Below are positions 1 to 8,816 of a DNA stretch of 64,000 bases, piece after piece (position 1 is the stretch's first letter; each line of letters opens with the position of its first letter). Both the position numbers and the translations under genes were made by a program. This stretch comes from Pandoraea norimbergensis (GTDB taxonomy: Bacteria > Pseudomonadota > Gammaproteobacteria > Burkholderiales > Burkholderiaceae): NCBI RefSeq assembly GCF_001465545.3, contig NZ_CP013480.3, forward strand, positions 1,736,001 to 1,800,000, given 5' to 3'. A model generated the notes under the pieces. That model worked only from the letters and a program-made list of their open reading frames with translations. It had not been told where the DNA came from and did no database searches.

Positions 1-1331
1 TGCAGAGCAACGGCGGAATCATGTCGCGCGAGACGGCTAGCGATGTGCCGGTGCGCACGGCGCTTTCCGGGCCGGCGGCGGGCGTGATTGCCTGTGCGGC
101 CATTGCGCGCGCGGCAGGCTTCCCGAATGCGGTGACGGGCGACATGGGCGGTACGTCTTTCGACGTGTCGCTGGTAGCGGGCGGCGAGGCGTCGCTCTCG
201 GCGCAGACGTCCATCGAATTCGGCATGGTCGTACGCTCGCCCATGATTCAGATCGAAACGATTGGGGCTGGCGGCGGGTCGATTGCCTCGGTCGATGCCG
301 GTGGCCTGCTTCAGGTGGGGCCGGAATCGGCGGGCAGTATCCCGGGGCCGGCCTGTTACGGGCACGGCAATCTTCGCCCGACGGTCACCGACGCGAATGT
401 CCTGCTCGGACGTATTGCCGCCGACCGCCCGCTGGGTGGCGGTCTGCTCGGCAAGCTCGACAGCGATCTCTCGGCGCAGGCTATCGGCAAGCACGTGGCC
501 GAGCCGCTCGGGCTTGATGTCTACGCCGCCGCCGAGGCCATTCTCACGGTGGCCAACGCCAAGATGGCCGGGGCGATCCGTCTGGTGTCCATCGAGCGCG
601 GTCACGATCCGCGTCAGTTCGCCTATATGCCGTTCGGCGGCGGCGGAGCGCTGCACGTGTGCGCGATGATGCGCGAAGTCGGGACGACCACCGGCATCGT
701 GCCGCGCTATCCGGGTGTGACCTCGGCACTGGGGTGTGTGATCGCCGACATGCGCCACGACAGCGTGCAGACGCTCAACAAGCCGCTCGCGGTGCTCGAC
801 ACCGACGATCTCGTCGCCCGCATCGAGGCATTGCAGATCGCGTGTCAGCAACGTCTCGACTCGGCGGGGGTGCGTTTCGATGCGGTCAAGGAAGTCATCG
901 AACTCGACATGCTCTACGTGGGCCAAAGCCACACGGTGCGTGTGCCGGTGGCGCGTGAGGCGCTGCACCGCGAAGGTATCGCGCTGGCATTCGAGACGGC
1001 GTATCGCGAAGCCTTCGGCCGCGCGCTCGACGGGATTGCCGTGCGCATCATGAATCTGCGATATGCGCGCATCGGCGTGCGTCCGAAGTTCGATCTCGGT
1101 GTGCTCGCGCCGCAAGCCATCGAGATGCCGTCATCGCTCGGCACGCAGCGGGTGTATCACGCAGGGCAGTGGTGGGACGCTGTGCGGTTTGCTCGCCTCG
1201 ATCTGCCGGTCGGCGCAAGCGTGGCCGGCCCGGCGATTCTCGAGCAGTCGGATACGACGATCTGGCTCGAACCGGGGTTCTCCGGGCGCGTGGACGCGCT
1301 GGGCAACCTCCTCATCACGCGCAACGCGTGA
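1..1331 (+). CDS. Hydantoinase/oxoprolinase subunit A (HyuA-like), 5' truncated
   Basis: This is the C-terminal part of a hydantoinase A / 5-oxoprolinase family protein. The family hydrolyses cyclic imides or lactams (hydantoins, 5-oxoproline) or drives acetone-carboxylase-like ATP-dependent reactions. The reading frame is open from base 3, where it reads QSNGGIMS, a typical internal family motif. The real start therefore lies before the window and the ATG at 21 is internal. About 442 residues are visible, against roughly 650-700 in the family. SGPAAGV and DMGGTSFDVS are the glycine-rich phosphate-binding motifs of the ASKHA ATPase fold, and a second glycine-rich motif (FGGGGALH) follows. No HyuB subunit follows; the next gene, 22 bases on, is an isochorismatase-fold hydrolase. 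The exact substrate cannot be told. Family call is secure, function is inferred. Confidence 0.9.
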   Translation, partial: QSNGGIMSRETASDVPVRTALSGPAAGVIACAAIARAAGFPNAVTGDMGGTSFDVSLVAGGEASLSAQTSIEFGMVVRSPMIQIETIGAGGGSIASVDAGGLLQVGPESAGSIPGPACYGHGNLRPTVTDANVLLGRIAADRPLGGGLLGKLDSDLSAQAIGKHVAEPLGLDVYAAAEAILTVANAKMAGAIRLVSIERGHDPRQFAYMPFGGGGALHVCAMMREVGTTTGIVPRYPGVTSALGCVIADMRHDSVQTLNKPLAVLDTDDLVARIEALQIACQQRLDSAGVRFDAVKEVIELDMLYVGQSHTVRVPVAREALHREGIALAFETAYREAFGRALDGIAVRIMNLRYARIGVRPKFDLGVLAPQAIEMPSSLGTQRVYHAGQWWDAVRFARLDLPVGASVAGPAILEQSDTTIWLEPGFSGRVDALGNLLITRNA

Positions 1332-1353
1332 GCGGCCACCCGGGAGTCATGTC

Positions 1354-1971
1354 ATGAGCCAGAACAACGTGCTCGATGCGGCGCGCACGGCGCTCGTCAT
1401 CGTGGATTTGCAGAACGACTTCATTACCCCCGGCGGGGCCTACGACCGCGGGGGCGCGGCGACGCCGCAAGCTCAGGCGCTGCCGGCGCGTATTGCGCCG
1501 ATCGCTCACTCGCTCAAAGCGGCGGGCGGTTTTGTCGCCGCGAGCCAGTTCACGCTCTGGCCGGATGCGCAGGGTGAGCCGATGATTTCGCCCCATCTCA
1601 AACAGTTGCGGCCGTTTCTGCGACGTGGCGATTTTGTGGCCGGATCGGCAGGGCACGCGACGGTGGCGTCGCTTGCTGAACACGTGGATGTCTCGGTGTG
1701 GAAGGTCGCGTATTCGGCGTTCTTCAACACGCAACTCGACTGGGTGTTGCGACGCGCGGGCATCGAAACGGTGGCCGTGTGCGGCATTGTGACCAATGGC
1801 GGCGTGGCCAGCACTGCACGCGATGCCCACATGCGCGACTACCGTGTGCTGGTGCTCTCGGACGGCTGCGCTGCGCCGACGCCGGCCGCCCATGACGCGG
1901 CGCTGGCTGATCTACGCTCGGTCGGAGACGTTGTGACTTGTGAGGCCTTCACCGGCCGGATCGCCGCATGA
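1354..1971 (+). CDS. Isochorismatase-family hydrolase lacking the catalytic cysteine
   Basis: A 205-residue protein of the isochorismatase-like fold. VDLQNDF near residue 18 carries the catalytic Asp and WKVAYSAF carries the conserved Lys. The third catalytic position, normally Cys in the TNxCV motif of amidohydrolases such as nicotinamidase or N-carbamoylsarcosine amidase, is Gly here (IVTNGGVAS). A Cys-to-small-residue change is known in true isochorismatases such as PhzD, which cleave an enol ether instead of an amide. ATG at 1354 is chosen because the alignment begins there; the same frame is open further upstream but without homology. The stop overlaps the next start as ATGA, so it is translationally coupled to the FAD enzyme. 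Substrate unknown. It could be an enol-ether hydrolase or an inactive paralogue. Confidence 0.88.
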   Translation: MSQNNVLDAARTALVIVDLQNDFITPGGAYDRGGAATPQAQALPARIAPIAHSLKAAGGFVAASQFTLWPDAQGEPMISPHLKQLRPFLRRGDFVAGSAGHATVASLAEHVDVSVWKVAYSAFFNTQLDWVLRRAGIETVAVCGIVTNGGVASTARDAHMRDYRVLVLSDGCAAPTPAAHDAALADLRSVGDVVTCEAFTGRIAA

Positions 1972-3410
1972 GCGCGCCGCTTGCACCGGTGATTCGCAAG
2001 GGGCGTCCGCCCGTCGACGATTTGCCGCAACTGAGCGTGGTGATCGTGGGCGCGGGGGCTTGCGGGCTGACCGCCGCACTGGTCTTGCAGGACGCAGGCA
2101 TCGACTGTGTGCTGCTGGAGCGCGACGCGGTGCCGAGTGGATCGACGGCGCTGTCGTCGGGTTTCATCCCAGCGGCTGGCAGCGAGGTGCAGCAGGCGGC
2201 AGGTATCGACGATAGCCCGGCGCAGTTCGCACACGACATCTTGCGCAAGACCGAGGGCAAGGCGGCCGCCCATCTGGTCGAGGCGTATGCGCGGGCTTCC
2301 GGCCCGGCCATGGATACGTTGGCGCGCCACGGTTTGGCGTTCGAAATTCTCGATGGGTTTCTGTATCCCGGGCACAGCGTGCGTCGTATGCACAGCCTGC
2401 CGGAGCGCACGGGGGCGGCGCTGATGGCAGCGCTTGAGCGCGCCGTGCAGGCGACGGATGCGCCGCTGCTCACGCGAACCGTCGTGCGCGAACTCTGGAC
2501 CGATGACGACGACCGCATTAGCGCCGTGGGTGGCGTGCGGCCCGACGGTGCGATGGAGTATCTGGGCTGCGACATGCTGCTGCTTGCCTGCAACGGCTTC
2601 GGTGGGAATGCGGTGCTCAGGGGCGAGTGGCTGCCCGAGATGGCGCAGGCGGTCTACGGCGGTCACGAAGGCAACGACGGTAGCGCGCTGCTTTGGGGGC
2701 AAGCGCTGGGGGCGGCACAGGCCGACCTCGGTGGCTATCAGGGCCACGGCTCGTGGGCAACGCCGCACGGCGTGTTGATTTCGTGGGCCGTCATCATGGA
2801 CGGCGGCGTGCAAATCAATCGCAACGGCGAGCGCTTTCACGACGAGACGCACGGCTATTCCGAAGCGGCGGTGAACGTGCTGGCGCAGCCCGACGGTGTG
2901 GCGTGGAATGTGTTCGACGCGCAGACGCTCGCGCTGGCACGCACGTTTCCCGATTTTCAAGAGGCCGAGGCGGCGGGGGCGCTCAAGACCTGTGGCGATA
3001 TCGATGCGCTCGCGACTGTCATCGGGTGCGATGCGCAGACGCTGCGCACGACATTGGCAGGGATTGCCCCCGGGGTCACGGCAGACGACGGGCGACGGTT
3101 TGTCCGCACACTTAGCGCGCCGTATTACGCCGTTAAGGTCACCGGTGCCTTGTTTCACACGCAGGGCGGGCTCGATATCGACGCGCATTGCCGCGTGTTG
3201 TATCCGGACGGCAGGCCGTTCCCGAACTTGCTCGCCGCCGGTGGGGCTGCGCGCGGCGTGTCGGGCAATGCCGTGTGGGGCTACTTGTCAGGTAATGGAC
3301 TGCTCTCGGCCGTCGCGGGCGGCTACCTTGCGGCGAAGACCGCCATCGATGCGTTGCGGGGTGTTTCTGCTGCGGCACTCGCCACCCATTCACAGGAGAT
3401 TTCCGAATGA
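1968..3410 (+). CDS. FAD-dependent oxidoreductase, fumarate-reductase flavoprotein type
   Basis: 480 residues. After about 24 residues, VIVGAGACGLTAAL is the Rossmann GxGxxG dinucleotide-binding motif, followed by an acidic residue (LLERD) that contacts the FAD ribose. STALSSGFIPAAG is typical of the FAD_binding_2 family (succinate dehydrogenase/fumarate reductase flavoproteins, ketosteroid dehydrogenases). The C-terminus contains AAGGAARGVSGNAVWGY, the second FAD-binding segment. It overlaps the upstream gene by ATGA and the downstream gene by ATGA, so three genes form one tightly coupled unit. It probably dehydrogenates or reduces a carboxylic-acid intermediate of the same pathway. The acceptor and substrate cannot be assigned from sequence. 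Confidence 0.88.
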   Translation: MSAPLAPVIRKGRPPVDDLPQLSVVIVGAGACGLTAALVLQDAGIDCVLLERDAVPSGSTALSSGFIPAAGSEVQQAAGIDDSPAQFAHDILRKTEGKAAAHLVEAYARASGPAMDTLARHGLAFEILDGFLYPGHSVRRMHSLPERTGAALMAALERAVQATDAPLLTRTVVRELWTDDDDRISAVGGVRPDGAMEYLGCDMLLLACNGFGGNAVLRGEWLPEMAQAVYGGHEGNDGSALLWGQALGAAQADLGGYQGHGSWATPHGVLISWAVIMDGGVQINRNGERFHDETHGYSEAAVNVLAQPDGVAWNVFDAQTLALARTFPDFQEAEAAGALKTCGDIDALATVIGCDAQTLRTTLAGIAPGVTADDGRRFVRTLSAPYYAVKVTGALFHTQGGLDIDAHCRVLYPDGRPFPNLLAAGGAARGVSGNAVWGYLSGNGLLSAVAGGYLAAKTAIDALRGVSAAALATHSQEISE

Positions 3411-4270
3411 CGTTGTCGTCATCTCTCAAACACCGGCTCGGCGACGGCGTGCTGCTCGCGCCGGGTGTCTACGACGCTTTGTCGGCACTGATCGCCGAAC
3501 AGGCGGGCTTCGAAGCGCTTTATCTCTCGGGCGCTTCGATCGCCTATACCCGGCTCGGCCGGTCGGACATTGGTCTGACGACCTATCCGGAGGTGGAAGA
3601 CACCCTCGCGCGAATCGCGGAGCGTGTGTCGGTGCCGGTGATCGTCGACGCCGATACCGGCTTCGGCAATGCGCTCAACGTCAAGCGCACCGTGCGCGGG
3701 TTTGAGCGCGCTGGCGCGGCGATGATTCAACTGGAAGACCAGACGTTCCCGAAACGTTGCGGGCATCTCGACGGCAAGGGCGTCGTGAGTGTGCAGGAAA
3801 TGACGGGCAAGGTACGCGCTGCCGTTGATGCACGTCACGATGCCCGTACGCTCATTCTGGCGCGTACCGATGCGGTAGCGGTCGAAGGTCTGGATGCCGC
3901 GCTCGATCGCGCCGAACAGTATCTGGAAGCCGGTGCGGATGCGTTGTTCATCGAGGCGCTGCGCACGACGGAACAGATGGTGGCGGCGTGCGAGCGCTTT
4001 GCAGGGCGTGTGCCGTTGCTCGCCAACATGGTGGAGGGCGGTAAAACGCCGGTGCAAAGTGTGCAGGCGCTGGCCGATATCGGTTTTCGTATCGTCATCT
4101 TCCCGGGCGGCACGGCGCGTGCCGTGGCCCACACGTTGCAGGGTTACTACGCCAATCTGCACACACAAGGCACGACGGCCGCATGGCGCGAACGCATGCT
4201 CGATTTCGACGGACTGAATGCGGTGATCGGTACGCCGGAATTGTTGGCGCAGGGGAAGCAGTACGAGTAA
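3407..4270 (+). CDS. Isocitrate lyase / PEP mutase superfamily enzyme
   Basis: 287 residues, the usual length for methylisocitrate-lyase, dimethylmalate-lyase, oxaloacetate-decarboxylase and carboxyphosphonoenolpyruvate mutase relatives. PGVYDALSALIAEQAG and YLSGAS open the TIM barrel, and VDADTGFGNA carries the metal-binding acidic residues. KRCGHLDGK corresponds to the KKCGH active-site loop with a catalytic Cys, which favours a C-C lyase (methylisocitrate or dimethylmalate lyase) over a phosphomutase. It is the last gene of the ATGA-coupled set with the isochorismatase-fold and FAD enzymes. A strong terminator follows at 4357. Precise substrate is unknown. Confidence 0.9.
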   Translation: MTLSSSLKHRLGDGVLLAPGVYDALSALIAEQAGFEALYLSGASIAYTRLGRSDIGLTTYPEVEDTLARIAERVSVPVIVDADTGFGNALNVKRTVRGFERAGAAMIQLEDQTFPKRCGHLDGKGVVSVQEMTGKVRAAVDARHDARTLILARTDAVAVEGLDAALDRAEQYLEAGADALFIEALRTTEQMVAACERFAGRVPLLANMVEGGKTPVQSVQALADIGFRIVIFPGGTARAVAHTLQGYYANLHTQGTTAAWRERMLDFDGLNAVIGTPELLAQGKQYE

Positions 4271-4356
4271 GCAAGATGCGTGCGGCACCCGCGCGGAAAC
4301 GAGGCGGGTGCGGCGCCGAAAGCATCGGCGCGTGACGTGGGTCGCGCCGGTAGATG

Positions 4357-4392
4357 GGCCCGTCGCGGATGACTTCGCGACGGGCCTTTTTT
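4357..4392 (+). terminator. Rho-independent terminator after the catabolic cluster
   Basis: An 11-bp perfect stem (GGCCCGTCGCG at 4357-4367 with CGCGACGGGCC at 4376-4386) and an 8-base loop are followed by six T. It ends the forward operon. No T-tract is present on the other strand. Confidence 0.9.
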
Positions 4393-4395
4393 GCT

Positions 4396-5619
4396 TCAGA
4401 CGATGCCGGTCTCGCGCAGCGCCGTGATCTTCGCGTCGTCGAACCCCAGACGTTCGCGCAGGATATCGTCGCTGTGCTGGCCGAGCGTGGGCGGTGCCGT
4501 GCGTGCGACCGGCGGGGTTTCGCTCATCTTCATCGGGCTGGCCACGAGGCGCGCGACGCCGCCTGACGGATGCGGCAATTCGATGGCCATTTCCCGTGCG
4601 ACCACCTGCGGGTGGGCAAACACTTCCGGCAGCGTGTTGATCGGGCCGCACGGCACGCCTGCGGCTTCGAGCTTGTTGATCCAGACGTCCTTGCCGAACT
4701 TGCGCACCATCTCGACGAGGATCGGCACCAGCACTTCACGATGGCGAACACGCGCCGGATTGGTGGCAAAGCGCACGTCGTCGGCGAGCGCGGTTTCTTC
4801 ACCGGCTTCCACGAACCTGCGGAACTGACCGTCGTTGCCCACGGCGACGATGATCCAGCCGTCGTCACCCGTCTGGAACGTCTGATATGGCACGATGTTC
4901 GGATGCGCGTTGCCCCAGCGCACGGGCGCCTTTTCACTGGCGAGGTAGTTGGTGTTCATGTTGGCGAGCATGGCAACCTGCGTGTCGAGCAGCGCCATGT
5001 CGATGTACTGGCCTACGCCGGTGCGGTCGCGATGGGTGAGGGCGGCCATGATCGCCAGACTCGCGTACATGCCGGTCATCAGGTCGGCAATCGCCACGCC
5101 AGCCTTTTGCGGGCCACCGCCGGGCAAGCCGTCACGCTCGCCCGTGATGCTCATGAAGCCGCCAATCCCCTGAATGATGAAGTCGTAACCGGCGCGTGAC
5201 GCGTGCGGGCCGTTCTGGCCGAAGCCCGTGACTGAGCAGTAGACGAGATCGGGTTTGACCGCTTTGAGCGAGGCGTAGTCCAGACCGTACTTCGCGAGCT
5301 GGCCCACTTTGTAGTTCTCGACGACGACATCGCTTTGCGCGGCGAGCGCACGGACGATGGCCTGCCCCTCGGGGCGCGAGATATCCAGCGTGAGCGAGCG
5401 CTTGTTGCGGTTTGCCGCGAGGTAGTAGGCGGCTTCGGCGGTATCGTTGCCTTCGGCATCGCGCTGGTAGGGCGGCCCCCAGCTGCGTGTGTCGTCGCCC
5501 ACGCCGGGACGCTCGACCTTGATCACGTCCGCGCCCAGATCGGCCAGATTCTGCGTGGCCCACGGACCGGCCAGCACACGTGAAAGGTCCAGCACCCGGA
5601 TATGACTCAGCGCGCCCAT
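4396..5619 (-). CDS. CaiB/BaiF family CoA-transferase
   Basis: 407 residues. Class III CoA-transferases move CoA between carboxylic acids (formyl-CoA, carnitine or succinyl-CoA-dependent examples). The N-terminus IRVLDLSRVLAGPWA and DVIKVERPGVGDDTR are family hallmarks. IADLMTGMYASLA carries the catalytic Asp, and GQYIDMALLDT follows. The start is placed at the ATG of MGALSHIRVL because GGAGAGAG precedes it by a few bases; the frame is open 15 codons further upstream but without homology. It is convergent with the isocitrate-lyase-like gene and divergent from alaS. It may activate an acid produced or used by the neighbouring catabolic cluster, which is an inference from position only. Confidence 0.92.
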   Translation of the reverse strand: MGALSHIRVLDLSRVLAGPWATQNLADLGADVIKVERPGVGDDTRSWGPPYQRDAEGNDTAEAAYYLAANRNKRSLTLDISRPEGQAIVRALAAQSDVVVENYKVGQLAKYGLDYASLKAVKPDLVYCSVTGFGQNGPHASRAGYDFIIQGIGGFMSITGERDGLPGGGPQKAGVAIADLMTGMYASLAIMAALTHRDRTGVGQYIDMALLDTQVAMLANMNTNYLASEKAPVRWGNAHPNIVPYQTFQTGDDGWIIVAVGNDGQFRRFVEAGEETALADDVRFATNPARVRHREVLVPILVEMVRKFGKDVWINKLEAAGVPCGPINTLPEVFAHPQVVAREMAIELPHPSGGVARLVASPMKMSETPPVARTAPPTLGQHSDDILRERLGFDDAKITALRETGIV

Positions 5620-5794
5620 CGTTATCTCTCTCCTTGATCGCTTCGCACGGTGACGGCGTGGCACGTCATGTGCGAAACATTGTTTTGCAATGCGGAACTT
5701 GTGGCGAAGAGTCTATGGCGGAGTCTCGGCGTCTGACCAGCGCCGTTTCGCACTGCGGTTGGCGCGCCGACGCTGTGTGGGTGCCGATTTCCCG

Positions 5795-5800
5795 TATAAT
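5795..5800 (+). promoter_or_regulatory. -10 box of the alaS promoter
   Basis: TATAAT, a perfect sigma-70 -10 hexamer, lies 64 bases before the alaS ATG. No good -35 is seen at 16-18 bp, so support rests on the -10 and position. Confidence 0.55.
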
Positions 5801-5863
5801 CAAAAGTTTGCAAAATATCCCGCCAGGCGCAGCCAGCCCGGCCCCCACGCTCTCAAGCACGCT

Positions 5864-8488
5864 ATGAAAGTCGCAGACATTCGGGAAAAATTTCTTAACT
5901 TCTTCGAGTCGAAGGGCCACACGATCGTGCGCTCGTCGAGCCTCGTGCCGTCCAATGACCCCACGCTGCTGTTCACGAACTCCGGCATGGTGCAGTTCAA
6001 GGACGTCTTCCTCGGGCTTGAGACGCGCCCCTACAAGCGAGCGACCACGGCACAGCGCAGCGTGCGCGCCGGCGGCAAGCACAACGATCTGGAGAACGTG
6101 GGCTACACCGCCCGTCACCATACGTTCTTCGAGATGTTGGGCAACTTCTCGTTCGGCGACTACTTCAAGCGCGAAGCGATCCAGTACGCGTGGGAACTGC
6201 TGACCACGGTCTACCAGCTCCCCAAGGACAAGCTCTGGGTCACCGTCTATCAGGAAGACGACGAAGCCTACGACATCTGGGCGAAGGAAGTCGGCGTGCC
6301 GACCGAGCGCATCATCCGCATCGGCGACAACAAGGGCGCGCGCTACGCGTCGGATAACTTCTGGCAAATGGCCGACACCGGCCCGTGCGGTCCGTGCTCG
6401 GAAATCTTCTTCGACCACGGCGCCGACGTGTGGGGTGGCCCGCCGGGATCGCCGGAAGAAGACGGCGACCGCTACATCGAGATCTGGAATCTCGTGTTCA
6501 TGCAGTTCAACCGCGACGAGCAGGGCAACATGACCCCGCTGCCCAAGCCGTGCGTTGACACCGGCATGGGGCTGGAGCGCATCGCCGCTGTGCTGCAACA
6601 CGTGCACAGCAACTACGAAATCGATCTGTTCCAGCACCTGATCAAGGCTGCTGGCCGCGAGACCGGCGTGACCGATCTGGCAGCGAACTCGCTCAAGGTG
6701 ATCGCCGATCACATCCGCGCGTGCTCGTTCCTGATTGTCGACGGCGTGATTCCGGGCAATGAAGGCCGCGGCTACGTGCTGCGCCGTATCATCCGCCGCG
6801 CGATCCGCCACGGCTACAAACTTGGCCGCAAGCAACCGTTCTTCTACAAGCTGGTGCCGGATCTGGTCGCCGAGATGGGCGTGGCCTATCCGGAACTGGC
6901 GCAGGCGCAGCAGCGCGTGACCGACGTGCTCAAGCAGGAAGAAGAGCGCTTTGGCGAAACCATCGAGAACGGCATGGAGATTCTCGAAGGTGCGCTGGCC
7001 GATCTGGCCAAGCGCGGCGTGACGACGCTCGACGGCGAACTCGCGTTCAAGCTGCACGACACGTATGGTTTCCCGCTCGATCTGACGGCAGACGTCTGCC
7101 GCGAGCGCAGCATCACGGTCGATGAGGCCGCCTTTGACGCCGCCATGGCGCGCCAGCGCGAGCAGGCCCGTGCGGCCGGCAAGTTCAAGATGGCCACGGC
7201 GCTGGAATACGACGGCGACAAGACGCGCTTCCAAGGTTATGACCGCCTCGCCCTCGAAGGCGCGAAGGTCACGGCACTGTATGTCGACGGGACGAGCGTG
7301 ACCACGCTCAAGGCCGGTCAGCAGGGCATCGTGGTGCTCGATACCACGCCGTTCTACGCCGAGTCGGGTGGTCAGGTGGGCGATCAAGGTTTGATCACCA
7401 CGGCCGGTGCACGTTTCGGTGTGTCGGACACGCAGAAGATTCAGGCAGACGTGTTCGGCCACTACGGCAAGCTCGAATCGGGCGAGTTGAAGGTGGGCGA
7501 GGCCGTGACGGCGCAAGTCGACGCGGTGCGCCGCGCGCGCACCGTGCGCAACCACTCGGCGACTCACTTGATGCACAAGGCCTTGCGTGAAGTGCTTGGT
7601 GGCCACGTGCAACAGAAGGGCTCGCTGGTCGACGCCGACAAGACGCGTTTCGACTTCGCTCATAACGCGGCAATGACCGCCGACGACATTCGCCGTGTGG
7701 AAGACATCGTCAATGCGGAAGTGCTGGCCAATGCGCCGGTGCAGGCTGCGCTGATGTCGTTCGACGACGCGGTCAAGGGCGGTGCGATGGCCCTGTTCGG
7801 CGAGAAGTACGGCGACGAAGTGCGCGTGCTCGACATCGGTTCGTCGCGTGAACTGTGCGGTGGTACGCACGTGGCGCGTACGGGCGATATCGGCCTGTTC
7901 AAGATCGTGATGGAAGGCGGTGTTGCCGCCGGTATCCGTCGCGTGGAAGCGATCACCGGCGACAACTCGGTGCGCTTCGTGCAGAAGCTCGACGATCAGG
8001 TGAATGAAGCCGCAGCGGCACTCAAGACGCAGCCGGCCGAACTGACGCCGCGTATCGCGCAGGTGCAGGAGCAGGTCAAATCGCTCGAGAAGGAACTGGC
8101 AGCACTCAAGTCGAAGCTCGCGTCGAACCAAGGTGACGAACTGGTCGAGCAGGCTGTGGACGTCAATGGCCTGAAGGTGCTGGCCGCGCAACTCGAAGGC
8201 GCCGACGCCAAGACCCTGCGCGAGACGATGGACAAGCTCAAGGACAAGCTGGGGAGCGCAGCCATCGTGCTGGCTGCCGTCGAAGGCGGCAAGGTCACGC
8301 TGATCGCGGGTGTGACGGCGGATGCCACCAGCAAGGTCAAGGCGGGCGAACTGGTCAACTTTGTGGCCCAGCAAGTGGGCGGCAAGGGCGGCGGCCGTCC
8401 CGACATGGCACAGGCGGGCGGTACCGACCCGTCGCAACTGCCGCAGGCGCTCGCCGGCGTGCAGGGCTGGGTGGCCGGCAAGCTGTAA
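5864..8488 (+). CDS. alaS: Alanyl-tRNA synthetase
   Basis: 874 residues, essentially the same length as E. coli AlaRS. It charges tRNA-Ala in the cytoplasm. The N-terminal class II catalytic domain begins [14 protein letters not shown], with [14 protein letters not shown] (motif 1 area) and [18 protein letters not shown] (motif 2). The editing domain has zinc-binding HSATH near residue 564 and CGGTH near residue 665. The C-terminal DHHA1 domain ends with [12 protein letters not shown]. The start at 5864 is chosen because homology begins there, although the frame is open 58 codons upstream. It is a single-gene unit: its own -10 box lies upstream and a GC-rich hairpin with T-tract lies about 95 bases downstream. 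Confidence 0.98.
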   Translation: MKVADIREKFLNFFESKGHTIVRSSSLVPSNDPTLLFTNSGMVQFKDVFLGLETRPYKRATTAQRSVRAGGKHNDLENVGYTARHHTFFEMLGNFSFGDYFKREAIQYAWELLTTVYQLPKDKLWVTVYQEDDEAYDIWAKEVGVPTERIIRIGDNKGARYASDNFWQMADTGPCGPCSEIFFDHGADVWGGPPGSPEEDGDRYIEIWNLVFMQFNRDEQGNMTPLPKPCVDTGMGLERIAAVLQHVHSNYEIDLFQHLIKAAGRETGVTDLAANSLKVIADHIRACSFLIVDGVIPGNEGRGYVLRRIIRRAIRHGYKLGRKQPFFYKLVPDLVAEMGVAYPELAQAQQRVTDVLKQEEERFGETIENGMEILEGALADLAKRGVTTLDGELAFKLHDTYGFPLDLTADVCRERSITVDEAAFDAAMARQREQARAAGKFKMATALEYDGDKTRFQGYDRLALEGAKVTALYVDGTSVTTLKAGQQGIVVLDTTPFYAESGGQVGDQGLITTAGARFGVSDTQKIQADVFGHYGKLESGELKVGEAVTAQVDAVRRARTVRNHSATHLMHKALREVLGGHVQQKGSLVDADKTRFDFAHNAAMTADDIRRVEDIVNAEVLANAPVQAALMSFDDAVKGGAMALFGEKYGDEVRVLDIGSSRELCGGTHVARTGDIGLFKIVMEGGVAAGIRRVEAITGDNSVRFVQKLDDQVNEAAAALKTQPAELTPRIAQVQEQVKSLEKELAALKSKLASNQGDELVEQAVDVNGLKVLAAQLEGADAKTLRETMDKLKDKLGSAAIVLAAVEGGKVTLIAGVTADATSKVKAGELVNFVAQQVGGKGGGRPDMAQAGGTDPSQLPQALAGVQGWVAGKL

Positions 8489-8816
8489 TGCCGGTGTGAC
8501 ATCGAGGCGTGCGGCGGCGCTTGCCGTTAGGCTGCCGCCACGCACACCCCGGCTGTCATTCGCTCGGCAGGATGTTTTCGCAAACGCGCGCTTCGGCGCG
8601 CGTTTTGCATGGGTGTCGCGATGGCGCACCGATTGCCCCTGATGCCTTAGGGGAACAATCGCATTCGGTGATGTTTTCCATGTAAAGTATTCGGCACGAT
8701 AGTGGGCATCGACGTGAGCGGATAGCGCTGACTGAGCCTGCGTGCACCGACTCTCGCGTTTCGGACTGCACATCTTCCGAGCCCCTGATACGCCCGTTCG
8801 CGGGTTAGCCAACGCC
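8489..8816. other. 328-base gap between alaS and the MFS gene
   Basis: It holds two hairpins. One is imperfect, formed by GGCGGC near 8513 and GCCGCC near 8533. The second is the terminator at 8582. The rest, with AT-rich patches around 8655-8700, probably carries the promoter of the MFS gene, but no convincing -35/-10 pair was found and there is no credible ORF. Confidence 0.5.
8582..8606 (+). terminator. Probable alaS terminator
   Basis: AAACGCGCGC pairs with GCGCGCGTTT around a TTCG tetraloop, with a short T run after the stem. It lies about 95 bases past the alaS stop. Confidence 0.75.
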
